Source: an uncultured Lachnospiraceae bacterium
GTDB taxonomy: Bacteria; Bacillota; Clostridia; Lachnospirales; Lachnospiraceae
DNA: 21,295 bases
NCBI GenBank assembly: GCA_910589265.1
Contig: CAJUTQ010000014.1
Coordinates: 1 to 21,295 of the forward strand
Direction of reading: 5' to 3'
Within the stretch, counting starts at the first letter, position 1. Every line of letters starts with the position of its first letter. Shown here piece by piece: positions 1-7,441 of this stretch. Made by a program: the position numbers and the translations under genes. Under the pieces are notes generated by a model. That model saw only the letters and a list, made by a program, of their open reading frames with translations, was not told where the DNA came from and ran no database searches.

Positions 1-66
1 CGGCTGTTCTGCTCCCACATAAAAACAGGAAGAACTTCTCTGTTCCTCCTGCTCTTGTATCGTCAC
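1..66 (-). CDS. Possible N-terminus of an unidentified protein (partial)
   Basis: An open frame of 22 codons runs off the left edge of the window. It would start at GTG 66-64, preceded by an AAGGGAG-like ribosome binding site a few bases upstream, and begins MTIQEQEEQRSSCFYVG. It is too short to assign to a family. The well-placed ribosome binding site is the main support; chance cannot be excluded. Confidence 0.35.
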   Translation of the reverse strand, partial: MTIQEQEEQRSSSCFYVGAEQP

Positions 67-503
67 TTTCTCCCTTATATTTTATTCTGTTTGTATCGTA
101 CTTTCCCCCTTGGGCGGGAATCTCGCTTTGCAATTCAGGAAGATCCATAACTGCCCTAAAGTTTTTTTCCATTCGTCCCATATAAGGAAACGCAAACCGC
201 CTTGTAAGCATATTAACTTTGATTTTCCCACTTTACAACTTATTATTTCCGGATCCAATATAAAAACATATTTGTACCAAAATATTGGATGCCTGTTACA
301 TAGTCATATAAGTCGTGGCTATCTAGAATATATTCTGTCATAGAATTCACAGAATGACCATTTATAAGTCTTTCCCCCTTGTCAAAGTCTGATTATTCCC
401 ACAACCACTTGGATGGTTGTTTCCTTACTCCATTATAGCCACGAAAAGCATAGGTTTCTCCAGCTTTTACTGTCAAATTCAGACTGTCAACATTTTATTA
501 TTT
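67..503. other. Gene-poor left-flank stretch
   Basis: I see no convincing coding region here. A short plus-strand open frame at 110-343 lacks a ribosome binding site and has no protein-like pattern. The only structure noticed is a small hairpin at 401-420 (ACAACCA, 6-base loop, TGGTTGT) followed by TTCCTT. It could be a weak plus-strand terminator or a chance repeat. Confidence 0.5.
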
Positions 504-971
504 TCAGTTATAAATCTCCATACTGTTTTTTTCCATTGCCAAGTAAGCGAGTACTGGTACAGGAGTAAATAATAGAATGAGCTTTCGACTCATCGCAAAT
601 AGATTGTTCCTATAAGGTTTTGTTACATCCTGAATCATTCCAATTAACATTTCAGGTTCATGGTTCGTTAAATAAAGAGAAGATATAAAAACAGATTTGT
701 CCTTTACAATGTCTATATCATCCCGTTTGCAATACTATTGGAATAAGTCTAAAAAGCCACATTGCATAAAAAACTGCATATAGGCATCACCAGAGTTACT
801 GTCTACAATTTCTTTAAAATTCTTTTGCATATCAATATCTATGGCATATGTCTTTTCTAAAGTGTCTCTGACTTGTATTTGATGCACTATCTTTCCTATT
901 TTGACATTCTTTTTAAATAGCGATAAATCGTGTGGAATGTCTGAAAATGTTTTGTGATAGTTTCTTTGCAT
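504..971 (-). pseudogene. Unidentified protein gene interrupted by an in-frame TAG
   Basis: ATG 971 follows AAGGGG at good spacing and opens a frame of 78 codons that ends in TAG at 735-737. The same frame then continues open for 76 more codons to TGA at 504-506. Both halves look protein-like. The first carries KTFSDIPHDLSLFKKN; the second has a hydrophobic stretch, LILLFTPVPVLAYLAM. The simplest reading is one gene of about 155 codons broken by a nonsense mutation. I do not recognise the family. A TTG at 989 is an alternative start. Other broken frames lie just upstream on the same strand (1035-1214 and 1275-1487), which fits a decaying locus. Confidence 0.45.
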
Positions 972-1034
972 ACTTGCCCCTTGTTTCAAAGTGAATTTTT
1001 TATCTAGTGTAGCCGGCTACAAATAGAACATCTT

Positions 1035-1214
1035 TTATTTCCGAATAGGGCAACCGCTTTTTTCCAGTACCAGTCCTTTTTCATAAAAACGTGCTGCACC
1101 ATTTCCCAAATTCCCCATCCCGCTCACACCTCTCAAAATTTCCGTTCCATTCCAAAATTCTTTCTCCGATATTCCTCTGATTTTTACCAGTTTACACTCC
1201 CTGATAAAATGATT
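1035..1214 (-). pseudogene. Gene fragment, unidentified
   Basis: This is a 59-codon frame with no usable start, bounded upstream by TGA at 1215-1217. Its translation has a protein-like make-up, for example KIRGISEKEFWNGTEIL and NLGNGAARFYEKGLVLEK. There is no upstream ribosome binding site. It sits between two other broken minus-strand frames, so it is probably part of a decayed gene. The family is not recognised and the call rests only on composition. Confidence 0.3.
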
Positions 1215-1274
1215 TCAGTTATCATTATAAACTCTCTACTTCTATTTGTTTATTCGCTTACCTAAGACTCTCTA

Positions 1275-1487
1275 CTATATTGAAAATAATGGGAGTACTT
1301 GAATCACTTCCTTTGCCTCCATTTCCGTTGCCTTATACTTTTCCAGGAAATCCAGCTTCAAATAGAAGAATTGCTCTTCATCCTGAACAAAAGTCGTTGG
1401 AAAATATATTATTTTTTGAAATTTGGTATTTCTCTTAAAGATATCTAAAACATAACTTTCTTTTGGGAATTGTATACCTATGAAAGA
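1275..1487 (-). pseudogene. Gene fragment, unidentified
   Basis: A 70-codon open frame without a start codon near its beginning, bounded upstream by TGA at 1488-1490 and ending in TAG. The translation reads like the C-terminal part of a real protein, for example ESYVLDIFKRNTKFQKIIYF and EEQFFYLKLDFLEKY. The arr promoter begins just beyond it on the other strand. It may be one decayed locus together with the fragments at 504-1214. The family is not recognised. Confidence 0.33.
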
Positions 1488-1505
1488 TCAGCTCATCCAT
1501 ATGTA

Positions 1506-1534
1506 TTGCAGATGATAGGCAAATATTTTATAAT
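1506..1534 (+). promoter_or_regulatory. Promoter of arr
   Basis: The -35 box TTGCAG (1506-1511) and a perfect -10 box TATAAT (1529-1534) are separated by 17 bases, about 39 bases upstream of the arr start. This is close to the vegetative sigma consensus and suggests constitutive expression. Confidence 0.75.
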
Positions 1535-1572
1535 CAAGTATACAAATTAGAAATTGTAAAGGAGAACGTCCT

Positions 1573-1986
1573 ATGAGGGAAAAGATAGTATTTAGTCCAG
1601 GTTCTTTTTTTCATGGAACAAAAGCAAATTTGAAAATAGGAGATTTAATCATTACAGGAAAGAAAAAAAATTATAAAGATAATAGAAAATCCGAATATGT
1701 TTATTTTTCAGGGACTTTAGATGCAGCAATTTGGGGAGCAGAATTAGCAGAGGGAGATGATATGGAAAGAATATATGTTGTGGAGCCAACAGGGGATTTC
1801 GAAGATGATCCAAATCTTACAGATAAGAAATTTCCAGGAAATCCAACAAAATCCTATAGATCAAAGCAACCCCTAAAAATTTTGGCAGAGGTAACTAAAT
1901 GGGAAGGACATTCCCCTGAAATGTTAAATAGTATGAATGAAAATCTTAAGAAACTGTCTGAAATGGGGATAAAAGCAATTGACTGA
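1573..1986 (+). CDS. arr: Rifampin ADP-ribosyltransferase (Arr)
   Basis: Arr enzymes inactivate rifamycins by transferring ADP-ribose from NAD+ to the 23-hydroxyl of the drug in the cytoplasm. The 137-residue product has the usual Arr length and its hallmark blocks: FFHGTKANLKIGD (12-24), EYVYFSGTLDAAIWGAELA (41-59), VEPTGDFEDDPNLTDKKFPG (70-89) and KWEGHSPE. The catalytic His, Tyr and Asp of characterised Arr (H19, Y49, D84 in the mycobacterial enzyme) correspond to H14, Y44 and D79 at a constant offset, so the enzyme looks intact. The start is fixed by AAAGGAG eight bases upstream and a strong promoter at 1506-1534. It is a single-gene unit facing away from the broken frames to its left and towards a convergent tRNA, which suggests acquisition into a decaying flank. 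The assignment is firm; activity on rifampin is inferred. Confidence 0.95.
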   Translation: MREKIVFSPGSFFHGTKANLKIGDLIITGKKKNYKDNRKSEYVYFSGTLDAAIWGAELAEGDDMERIYVVEPTGDFEDDPNLTDKKFPGNPTKSYRSKQPLKILAEVTKWEGHSPEMLNSMNENLKKLSEMGIKAID

Positions 1987-2137
1987 TACTACAATAGATA
2001 CAATTTGAAAAGAGAACAAATTTAATAATTGTATATAAGATGTAGTTGCGGAATTTATAGAGAAAGAAATCGCTGGATTTTATACTAGTCATTCATTTCT
2101 TATGAATGATAATACACAATTTTGATTCTATAATGCT

Positions 2138-2173
2138 AAACAGCTGCAAAGTAATCTTACCTTGCAGCTGTTT
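2138..2173. terminator. Stem-loop between arr and tRNA-Gly
   Basis: A perfect 12-bp inverted repeat (AAACAGCTGCAA / TTGCAGCTGTTT) with a 12-base loop lies between the convergent arr and tRNA genes, immediately 3' of the tRNA. The A/T ends of the stem give short U runs in both directions, so it could serve as a bidirectional terminator. The U tract is weak on either strand. Confidence 0.55.
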
Positions 2174-2176
2174 CAA

Positions 2177-2247
2177 AGCAGATAATGGGAATCGAACCCA
2201 CCCCCTCAGCTTGGGAAGCTGATGTACTACCGATATACTATATCTGC
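2177..2247 (-). tRNA. tRNA-Gly (anticodon CCC)
   Basis: The minus strand folds into a full cloverleaf. It has a 7-bp acceptor stem GCAGATA/TATCTGC, a D arm with GG in the loop, and a 5-bp anticodon stem TCAGC/GCTGA enclosing TTCCCAA, giving anticodon CCC (codon GGG). The T arm is GTGGG-TTCGATT-CCCAT. The discriminator base is U, as usual for bacterial tRNA-Gly. CCA is not encoded (the next bases are TTG), so it would be added by the CCA-adding enzyme. A strong promoter lies just upstream (2257-2284). Confidence 0.93.
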
Positions 2248-2256
2248 ATATTACTT

Positions 2257-2284
2257 ATTATATCATCTTTTTTCTAATAGTCAA
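2257..2284 (-). promoter_or_regulatory. Promoter of tRNA-Gly
   Basis: The -35 box TTGACT (2284-2279), a 16-base spacer and a perfect TATAAT (2262-2257) with an extended TG upstream element lie ten bases from the mature tRNA 5' end. This fits a strong stable-RNA promoter. Confidence 0.75.
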
Positions 2285-2340
2285 GAATCTTTTATAAAGA
2301 AATTGAAAAGTTGTCCTTGTAATAAGGATAATAGCAAAAG

Positions 2341-2392
2341 CAAAGGGAAAGAGGATTTCCAACATGTTTTTGTTTCAAATCTCTTTCCTTTG
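2341..2392 (-). terminator. Probable terminator of the lipoprotein gene
   Basis: A long, nearly perfect inverted repeat lies about 30 bases after the stop of the minus-strand lipoprotein gene: CAAAGGAAAGAGATTT pairs with AAATCCTCTTTCCCTTTG apart from two bulged bases. It is followed by CTTTTG. The U tract is short, but the position fits an intrinsic terminator. Confidence 0.55.
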
Positions 2393-2420
2393 TTTTCCAG
2401 TAAAATAGAAGCCTGCTTCC

Positions 2421-2792
2421 CTACATATCGTAATCAATCGTCCAAACATTGTCAGCGTATTGGATTGCAATGAATACTTGAGCATCTTGTGTAAAATTAT
2501 CAGTAAATTCCTGGGAATGTTTTTCCCCATTGTTATCTACAAAGGAAACTGTATAAACGTAATCATTCGCAGGCTCCATAGTGAAATAGCAAATTTGTGT
2601 ATCTTTTATTGCATTGGGAGAAACAGAAATCGTTTCTCCCAAATGAGCGATTGTGGTGTCTGTAATTTCATAATTAGAATAATTTGTAATGATCAGATTT
2701 CCTTCTTGATGCATCACATTACCATTTGAGGCACCGCAGCCAGCTAATGACAAACTAAACATAAGTATAAAAAATAAACGAAACTTCCTCAT
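2421..2792 (-). CDS. Small lipoprotein, function unknown
   Basis: A 123-residue secreted lipoprotein. The N-terminus is a lipoprotein signal: MRK, a hydrophobic core (FFILMFSLSL) and lipobox LAGC with the lipidated cysteine at position 19. The mature part (about 105 residues) is polar and looks like a single small beta-rich domain, so it should sit on the outer face of the membrane. The start is fixed by AAGGAG nine bases upstream. It is a single-gene unit with its own stem-loop at 2341-2392. I do not recognise a family for the mature domain. Confidence 0.8.
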   Translation of the reverse strand: MRKFRLFFILMFSLSLAGCGASNGNVMHQEGNLIITNYSNYEITDTTIAHLGETISVSPNAIKDTQICYFTMEPANDYVYTVSFVDNNGEKHSQEFTDNFTQDAQVFIAIQYADNVWTIDYDM

Positions 2793-2945
2793 TATTTCTA
2801 TCTCCTTCCATTGTTTTCCTTATTCTATATAAATAATGCCATGGATAAGTGGAACTATTTTATTATAGGAAACTGACAGTTGGAAATTAAAAACCACCAA
2901 TACACTTTACAAACTGGCCTTGGCATTCTGCTTGTATAGTAAGAG

Positions 2946-3287
2946 TTAAGAAATATGCTGGGCAATCCATTCAATATATTTGCTTCGTTTCCTAATTCCA
3001 ATCTTGTATTTATCACCGTCTTTCATAGTAATGAAAATACCAAAAGGAAAACAAGGGGGCGTCATGCATGCTTCAACAGACTGAATATTTTTCATTTCGA
3101 TTTCCCAGCTAACACTCGCTGTCCCAATTAGCCCCAAGGCCAGGAACACAATACGCTGATCCGTAAAATATATTTTCCCGGATACCTGCCGTCCTACTAT
3201 CTGCTGAGGCGTTTTCCAACTATCCGCTGATACCTTTTTTGCAAACACTGTTTCGTTTTCCCTTTCTTCAAATACTGGTTTTGCCAT
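2946..3287 (-). CDS. GRAM/PH-like domain protein
   Basis: A 113-residue soluble protein without signal peptide. The pattern SGKIYFTDQRIVFLALGL (36-53), then a WEIEMKNIQSVE strand-and-turn (61-72), then FGIFITMKDGDKYKIGI (82-98) and a C-terminal helix, is typical of bacterial GRAM/PH-like domains. These form a single beta-sandwich with a capping helix and may bind lipids or peptides. The start is supported by GAGGAG eight bases upstream. There is no operon partner: a gap of about 150 bases separates it from each neighbour. The fold assignment is fairly confident; the cellular role is unknown. Confidence 0.72.
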   Translation of the reverse strand: MAKPVFEERENETVFAKKVSADSWKTPQQIVGRQVSGKIYFTDQRIVFLALGLIGTASVSWEIEMKNIQSVEACMTPPCFPFGIFITMKDGDKYKIGIRKRSKYIEWIAQHIS

Positions 3288-3436
3288 GAATATTTCTCCT
3301 CATCTTTTTATCATTATTGTAGTCAAACATTTTTGGAACACTTTTTTTGAAACCATTATCCTACATTTTGTGCTTTCCATAGGTCTTTCTTCATAATAAA
3401 AATATACTATCCATTCCTAACTTCCCTTCACCTATT

Positions 3437-3766
3437 TCATCCCTTCTTTTTCACAAACTCTTTTACTAAGAGAGCCTTTCCCATATCTCCTTCTACCTTA
3501 AGCTTTCCTAAGGTAAATGCCAAAACTGGATCTACCTTTCCTCTGGCAATATCCAAAAAGGTCGACGCCTTCCCACGAAACAGGACATCTCTGTCATAAT
3601 ATTCATATGGCTCCACATAGAGCTTTCCATCTTTTAATTCTACATAAAAGTTCCCTTCTCCTTCTCCCTCAATTTGGAACTGAAACGCCAAGTGCTCTGT
3701 TCTTTGCGCAACATCTACTCCTGACAATAATTCCTTCATTTGCCTAAATACATCTTCAAAGGTCAT
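3437..3766 (-). CDS. SCP2 sterol-binding-like domain protein
   Basis: A small cytoplasmic protein of about 109 residues that is essentially one SCP2-like domain. It has an amphipathic N-terminal helix (FEDVFRQMKELLSG), a beta sheet (FQFQIEGEGEGNFYVELKDG) and the family's characteristic C-terminal block with ARGKVDPVLAFTLGKLKVEGDM followed by KALL. The SCP2 fold binds hydrophobic ligands; the ligand in clostridia is unknown. I chose ATG 3766, ten bases after AAGGAG. An ATG at 3787 would overlap the end of secDF by 14 bases and has no good ribosome binding site. The gene is seven bases after secDF, so it is the last member of the scf-secDF transcription unit. Confidence 0.85.
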   Translation of the reverse strand: MTFEDVFRQMKELLSGVDVAQRTEHLAFQFQIEGEGEGNFYVELKDGKLYVEPYEYYDRDVLFRGKASTFLDIARGKVDPVLAFTLGKLKVEGDMGKALLVKEFVKKKG

Positions 3767-3773
3767 TGTTTCT

Positions 3774-5951
3774 CTACTCCTTTCCATTCTTTATACGATT
3801 TTTTCCCATTATATACCACAAAGGTCCCGTAATACATACAGAGGAATATGCTCCACACAGAATGCCTACCATTAAGGGGGCAGCAAATTCTTTAATAGAA
3901 GGTACTCCAAAAATATAGAGAACAGTCACTGCGGCAAAGGTTGTCAAAGAAGTCCAAATGCTTCTTGATAAAGTCTGGGTAATACTGCTGTCCACTACAT
4001 CCATTCGCTCTTCTTCTCTCGTCTCCTTTAGATTTTCCCTAATACGGTCAAAGATAACAATGGTAGCATTAATGGAATATCCTACAATCGTTAGCATACA
4101 GGCAATAAACGTATTTCCTACAGAAATTCTAGATACTCCGTAAAACGCCAATACAATCAGCACATCGTGGCAAAGAGCGAACACGGCACTTGCCCCAAAA
4201 CGGATATCTTTAAAGCGAAACCATATATATAAAAGCATACACACGCCTGCTATAAACACGGCAATAACCGCATCATTTCTCATCTCACCACTTATGGCAG
4301 AACTAATATTCTCTGCTGTAATGAGTTGTTCATCTACTTTAAATTCATCTACCAGTTTCTTATTCAGCTCTTCCCTCTCTTCAACAGATAAGTTCCTTGT
4401 CTTAAAGATTACTTCCTTACTTCCAGCTACCTTTTGCATCTGTATATTGTGATCTTTTGTGACCTCCTGAACTACTGGAATAACAAGGGAATCTATTTCT
4501 TCGATGGACATATCCTCCTGAAAGGTAATATTGGTAGATGTCCCTCCTTTAAATTCCAAACTATATTCCAATAGTCCCTTTCCTCTTGATTGGTTCATTC
4601 CCATGAAAAGAAAACCACTGGCAATGAGAAGAATGGAAAGAAGAAAGAAAAGATTTTTCCTCTTCACAAAGGAAATTTTTTTACTAACTAAAATATCCTT
4701 TCTTTCCTTCCCCAAACTATATAATTTCTCATTCTTTAAACCAATCGCATACATAGCATTTAAAATAAGCCTTGTAATAACCAAAGCAGTAAACATAGAA
4801 ACAACAATGCCTAAGGCCAGTGTTTGGGCAAATCCTTTCACACTTCCTGTTGCCTTAAAGCCTAGAACAGCGGCAGCTATTAAAGTAGTTATGTTTCCAT
4901 CTACAATGGCAGATAATGCTTTTTGGAATCCTATTTTGATAGCAGAGCCTACGGCTTTTCCTTCCTTTAATTCCTCCCTGATTCTTGCAAAAATAATGAC
5001 ATTGGCGTCTACAGCCATACCTACGGAAAGAATAATACCTGCAATTCCCTGAAGGGTCAATGTTAATTCAAAAGCTTTAATAAGCAAGAAGGTAAGAAGC
5101 ACATAAAAGATAAGGGCAATGGACGCTGCCAAACCTGGAACCAAATAAACAAGGCACATAATTAATGCGATAATAATAAAGCCAGCAATACCTGCCTGTA
5201 TACTTGTTTTAATTGCCTCCTGTCCCAGTTGGGCCCCCACAACATTGGAACGCAGTTCTTCTAATTCCAGCCTTAACCCTCCAATACGAATGGTGGAAGC
5301 CAAGGTTTCCGCCGCCTGGGCAGAGGACATACCTGAAATAGAAGCTTCTCCCCCTGTAATGACATCATTGACAGCAGGTGCGCTAATAATCTCATCATCG
5401 TAAATAATATAAATAATGTCTCTCGTCTTTGCCGCCTGGGCTGTAGCCTTGGCAAACTTTTCTGTTCCTTCCTCATTTAAGGTAAGACTAACCACATACT
5501 CGTTGTTTCCCATCTGGTTTGTTATCACTCCTGCCTGGGCATTTTTCACATCAGTCCCTGTCATAACCACGTTTCCAGAAGAGTCCATAAAAACTAAGGA
5601 GCCAGGTTTTCCTAATTCTTCCAACACTGTATTTGCATCCGATATCCCAGGAATTTCTATGTTAATTCTGTCTGTTCCTTCCTGGTACACTTGGGCTTCG
5701 GTGCTGTAATTCTCCACTCGCTTCTGAAGCTTATAAATGGTATCTCTCATATCTTCTTCTGAGGGAGTTTCCCCTGTTACCTCATAGGTAATGCTCACTC
5801 CTCCTGCTAGGTCAAGGCCCAGCTTTATCCCCTTGGCAGAACCTAGCTGCTCTGGTCCTATGCCTACCAAAGCAATATAAGATAAGCCCCCTATGAGAAA
5901 AAGTACTAGGATAAAAACAAGAATTCCCTTTTTCTTAGTCATATTTCCCAT
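3774..5951 (-). CDS. secDF: Protein translocase subunits SecD and SecF, fused (SecDF)
   Basis: A 725-residue membrane protein that uses the proton gradient to help pull proteins through SecYEG. SecD and SecF are joined in one chain, as in Bacillus. The SecD half has a first membrane helix (about 10-30), the LGLDLAGG motif (44-51), a large external domain up to about 240 and five further helices including VGMAVDANVIIFARIREE. The SecF half starts with a helix near 430, has EFKGGT and an external domain, then five helices including VGYSINATIVIFDRIREN. Both conserved Asp/Arg motif blocks are present. ATG 5951 has GGAGG nine bases upstream and overlaps the end of scfB by 17 bases; ATG 5942 is also possible. 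The overlap implies translational coupling to the SCIFF maturase. Confidence 0.95.
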   Translation of the reverse strand: MGNMTKKKGILVFILVLFLIGGLSYIALVGIGPEQLGSAKGIKLGLDLAGGVSITYEVTGETPSEEDMRDTIYKLQKRVENYSTEAQVYQEGTDRINIEIPGISDANTVLEELGKPGSLVFMDSSGNVVMTGTDVKNAQAGVITNQMGNNEYVVSLTLNEEGTEKFAKATAQAAKTRDIIYIIYDDEIISAPAVNDVITGGEASISGMSSAQAAETLASTIRIGGLRLELEELRSNVVGAQLGQEAIKTSIQAGIAGFIIIALIMCLVYLVPGLAASIALIFYVLLTFLLIKAFELTLTLQGIAGIILSVGMAVDANVIIFARIREELKEGKAVGSAIKIGFQKALSAIVDGNITTLIAAAVLGFKATGSVKGFAQTLALGIVVSMFTALVITRLILNAMYAIGLKNEKLYSLGKERKDILVSKKISFVKRKNLFFLLSILLIASGFLFMGMNQSRGKGLLEYSLEFKGGTSTNITFQEDMSIEEIDSLVIPVVQEVTKDHNIQMQKVAGSKEVIFKTRNLSVEEREELNKKLVDEFKVDEQLITAENISSAISGEMRNDAVIAVFIAGVCMLLYIWFRFKDIRFGASAVFALCHDVLIVLAFYGVSRISVGNTFIACMLTIVGYSINATIVIFDRIRENLKETREEERMDVVDSSITQTLSRSIWTSLTTFAAVTVLYIFGVPSIKEFAAPLMVGILCGAYSSVCITGPLWYIMGKNRIKNGKE

Positions 5952-7338
5952 TTCCTTCTTCCTCCATTGCTGCTTTTATCATAATAGCACATTCTACCCT
6001 CTTTCTTTGAAGCTGGCATCCAATATCGTATACTTCATGAATTGTTTCATGGAAACGTTTCGAATTCGCTGCACATCCTCCACTACAATAAAACTTTGCA
6101 AAACAGTTTCTGCATTTTTCTTTGGAATAGACGCTGCACCCCTTAAATTCTTCCACAATATCTGTCTTAAAAATTCCTTCCTCCACATTTCCCATCAAGT
6201 ACTCTTCTTGTCCTACAAATTGATGACATGGATATAAATCTCCCCATGGAGTAACGGCTAAATATTCTGTGCCTGAACCACATCCACTAAGACGTTTTGC
6301 AACGCAGGGACCTCCTTCCAAATCAAGCATAAAATGAAAAAAGTGAAATCCTCTGCCCTGACGTTCTCTTTTAATCATTTCTTTTGCTAAAACATCATAC
6401 TCCTGAAATAGTGTGGGGATATCTTCTTCTTTTAATGCATATCCTTCTCCCTCGTCTGCCACAACTGGCTCCACAGAAATTTGCCCAAATCCTAAGTCTG
6501 CAAGATGAAGAACATCTTTGGAAAAATCTAGATTATGGCGGGTATAGGTTCCTCTCACATAATAGTTTTTCTGTTCTCTGCTAATGGCAGCCTTTAAAAA
6601 TTTGGAGACTATCTTTTCATAGCTTCCCTGGCCTCCTCTTAAAGGGCGCATAGCATCATGGACATGTTTTCGACCATCTATGCTTAATACAAGATTGGCC
6701 ATTTCCTTATTTAAGAATTCCATAATCTCTTCATCTAAAAGTATTCCGTTTGTCGTAAGGGTAAACCTAAATTTCTTGTGAAATTCTTCTTCTTTGCTTC
6801 TCCCATATTCCACAAGCTCCTTGACTACCTGCCAATTCATCAAAGGTTCCCCTCCGAAAAAATCAACTTCTAAATTTACCCTGTTTCCGGAATTTTTTAT
6901 TAAAAAATCCAGGGCTTTTTTTCCTACATCAAGGCTCATGAGAGCTCTTCTTCCATGGTATTCCCCTTCTTCTGCAAAGCAATACTTGCATCTCAAATTA
7001 CAATCATGGGCAATATGAAGACACAACGCCTTTACGACTGTCTCTCTATTTTGGAACTCCCCAATATATTCTTCATAAATGTCCTTTGTAAAGAGCATGT
7101 CCTCATTGCGAAGCTGTAACATTTCATCTACTGCCTCTTTCATGGACTCCTCGTCCCATTGGCCTCCCATTTTTGTTGAAACAAATTCCCCTATTTTAGC
7201 ATCATCCTCTAAACCTTTATCCAAAGCCTCTTCCACAATAGGAAGTAAGGTATAAACAAGCTCATCCACTACATGTATGCAGCCGCTGTTGACATCTAAT
7301 ATAATAAAATATCCATTATTTTCAAACCGATGGACCAC
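5935..7338 (-). CDS. scfB: SCIFF peptide maturase, radical SAM/SPASM thioether-forming enzyme
   Basis: This is the cytoplasmic enzyme expected to crosslink the adjacent SCIFF peptide, joining a Cys thiol to a Thr carbon as shown for its homologue CteB. The product is about 467 residues. It has an N-terminal region with LDVNSGCIHVVDELVY, likely part of a peptide-recognition (RRE) domain. The radical SAM motif CNLRCKYC has its three cluster cysteines at about 113, 117 and 120, followed by DFFGGEPLMNW. A C-terminal SPASM domain rich in Cys includes CGSGTEYLAVTPWGDLYPCH and CRNCFAKFYCSGGCA. I chose GTG 7338 because AAAGGGGG lies five bases upstream and family members begin close to this point. 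The frame is open up to TTG 7434, but that start has no ribosome binding site and would translate through a hairpin. It follows scfA and overlaps secDF. Confidence 0.93.
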   Translation of the reverse strand: MVHRFENNGYFIILDVNSGCIHVVDELVYTLLPIVEEALDKGLEDDAKIGEFVSTKMGGQWDEESMKEAVDEMLQLRNEDMLFTKDIYEEYIGEFQNRETVVKALCLHIAHDCNLRCKYCFAEEGEYHGRRALMSLDVGKKALDFLIKNSGNRVNLEVDFFGGEPLMNWQVVKELVEYGRSKEEEFHKKFRFTLTTNGILLDEEIMEFLNKEMANLVLSIDGRKHVHDAMRPLRGGQGSYEKIVSKFLKAAISREQKNYYVRGTYTRHNLDFSKDVLHLADLGFGQISVEPVVADEGEGYALKEEDIPTLFQEYDVLAKEMIKRERQGRGFHFFHFMLDLEGGPCVAKRLSGCGSGTEYLAVTPWGDLYPCHQFVGQEEYLMGNVEEGIFKTDIVEEFKGCSVYSKEKCRNCFAKFYCSGGCAANSKRFHETIHEVYDIGCQLQRKRVECAIMIKAAMEEEGNGKYD

Positions 7339-7359
7339 AAGTGCCCCCTTTCTACAAAG

Positions 7360-7384
7360 AAGCAGCGACTTACCGTCGCTGCTC
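7360..7384 (-). promoter_or_regulatory. GC-rich hairpin between scfA and scfB
   Basis: A perfect 9-bp stem AGCAGCGAC/GTCGCTGCT plus a closing G-U pair, with the 5-base loop GGTAA on the minus strand, lies in the 103-base gap between scfA and scfB. Its 3' side is followed by CTTTG and then by the scfB ribosome binding site (7351-7344). It could be a leaky terminator or an RNA stability element giving more precursor than maturase transcript. The structure is clear; its role is inferred. Confidence 0.65.
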
Positions 7385-7441
7385 ACTGATTTCCTGAAAT
7401 ATTCAGACCGTATAGGAATATACTGCCTGGCCAAAAACCAA

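Noticed and set aside
110..343. Plus-strand open frame of 77 codons
   Set aside because: No ribosome binding site, no protein-like pattern, AT-rich random composition.
401..420. Small hairpin as terminator
   Set aside because: The stem is only 7 bp, the following tract is poor in T, and no gene ends nearby, so it is mentioned only in the gap description.
4531..5052. Plus-strand open frame of 173 codons
   Set aside because: Antisense to the membrane part of secDF; the sequence is a reverse-complement shadow without a ribosome binding site.
7339..7434. N-terminal extension of the SCIFF maturase from TTG 7434
   Set aside because: There is no ribosome binding site, it would translate through a strong hairpin, and the family begins near GTG 7338, which has a good site.
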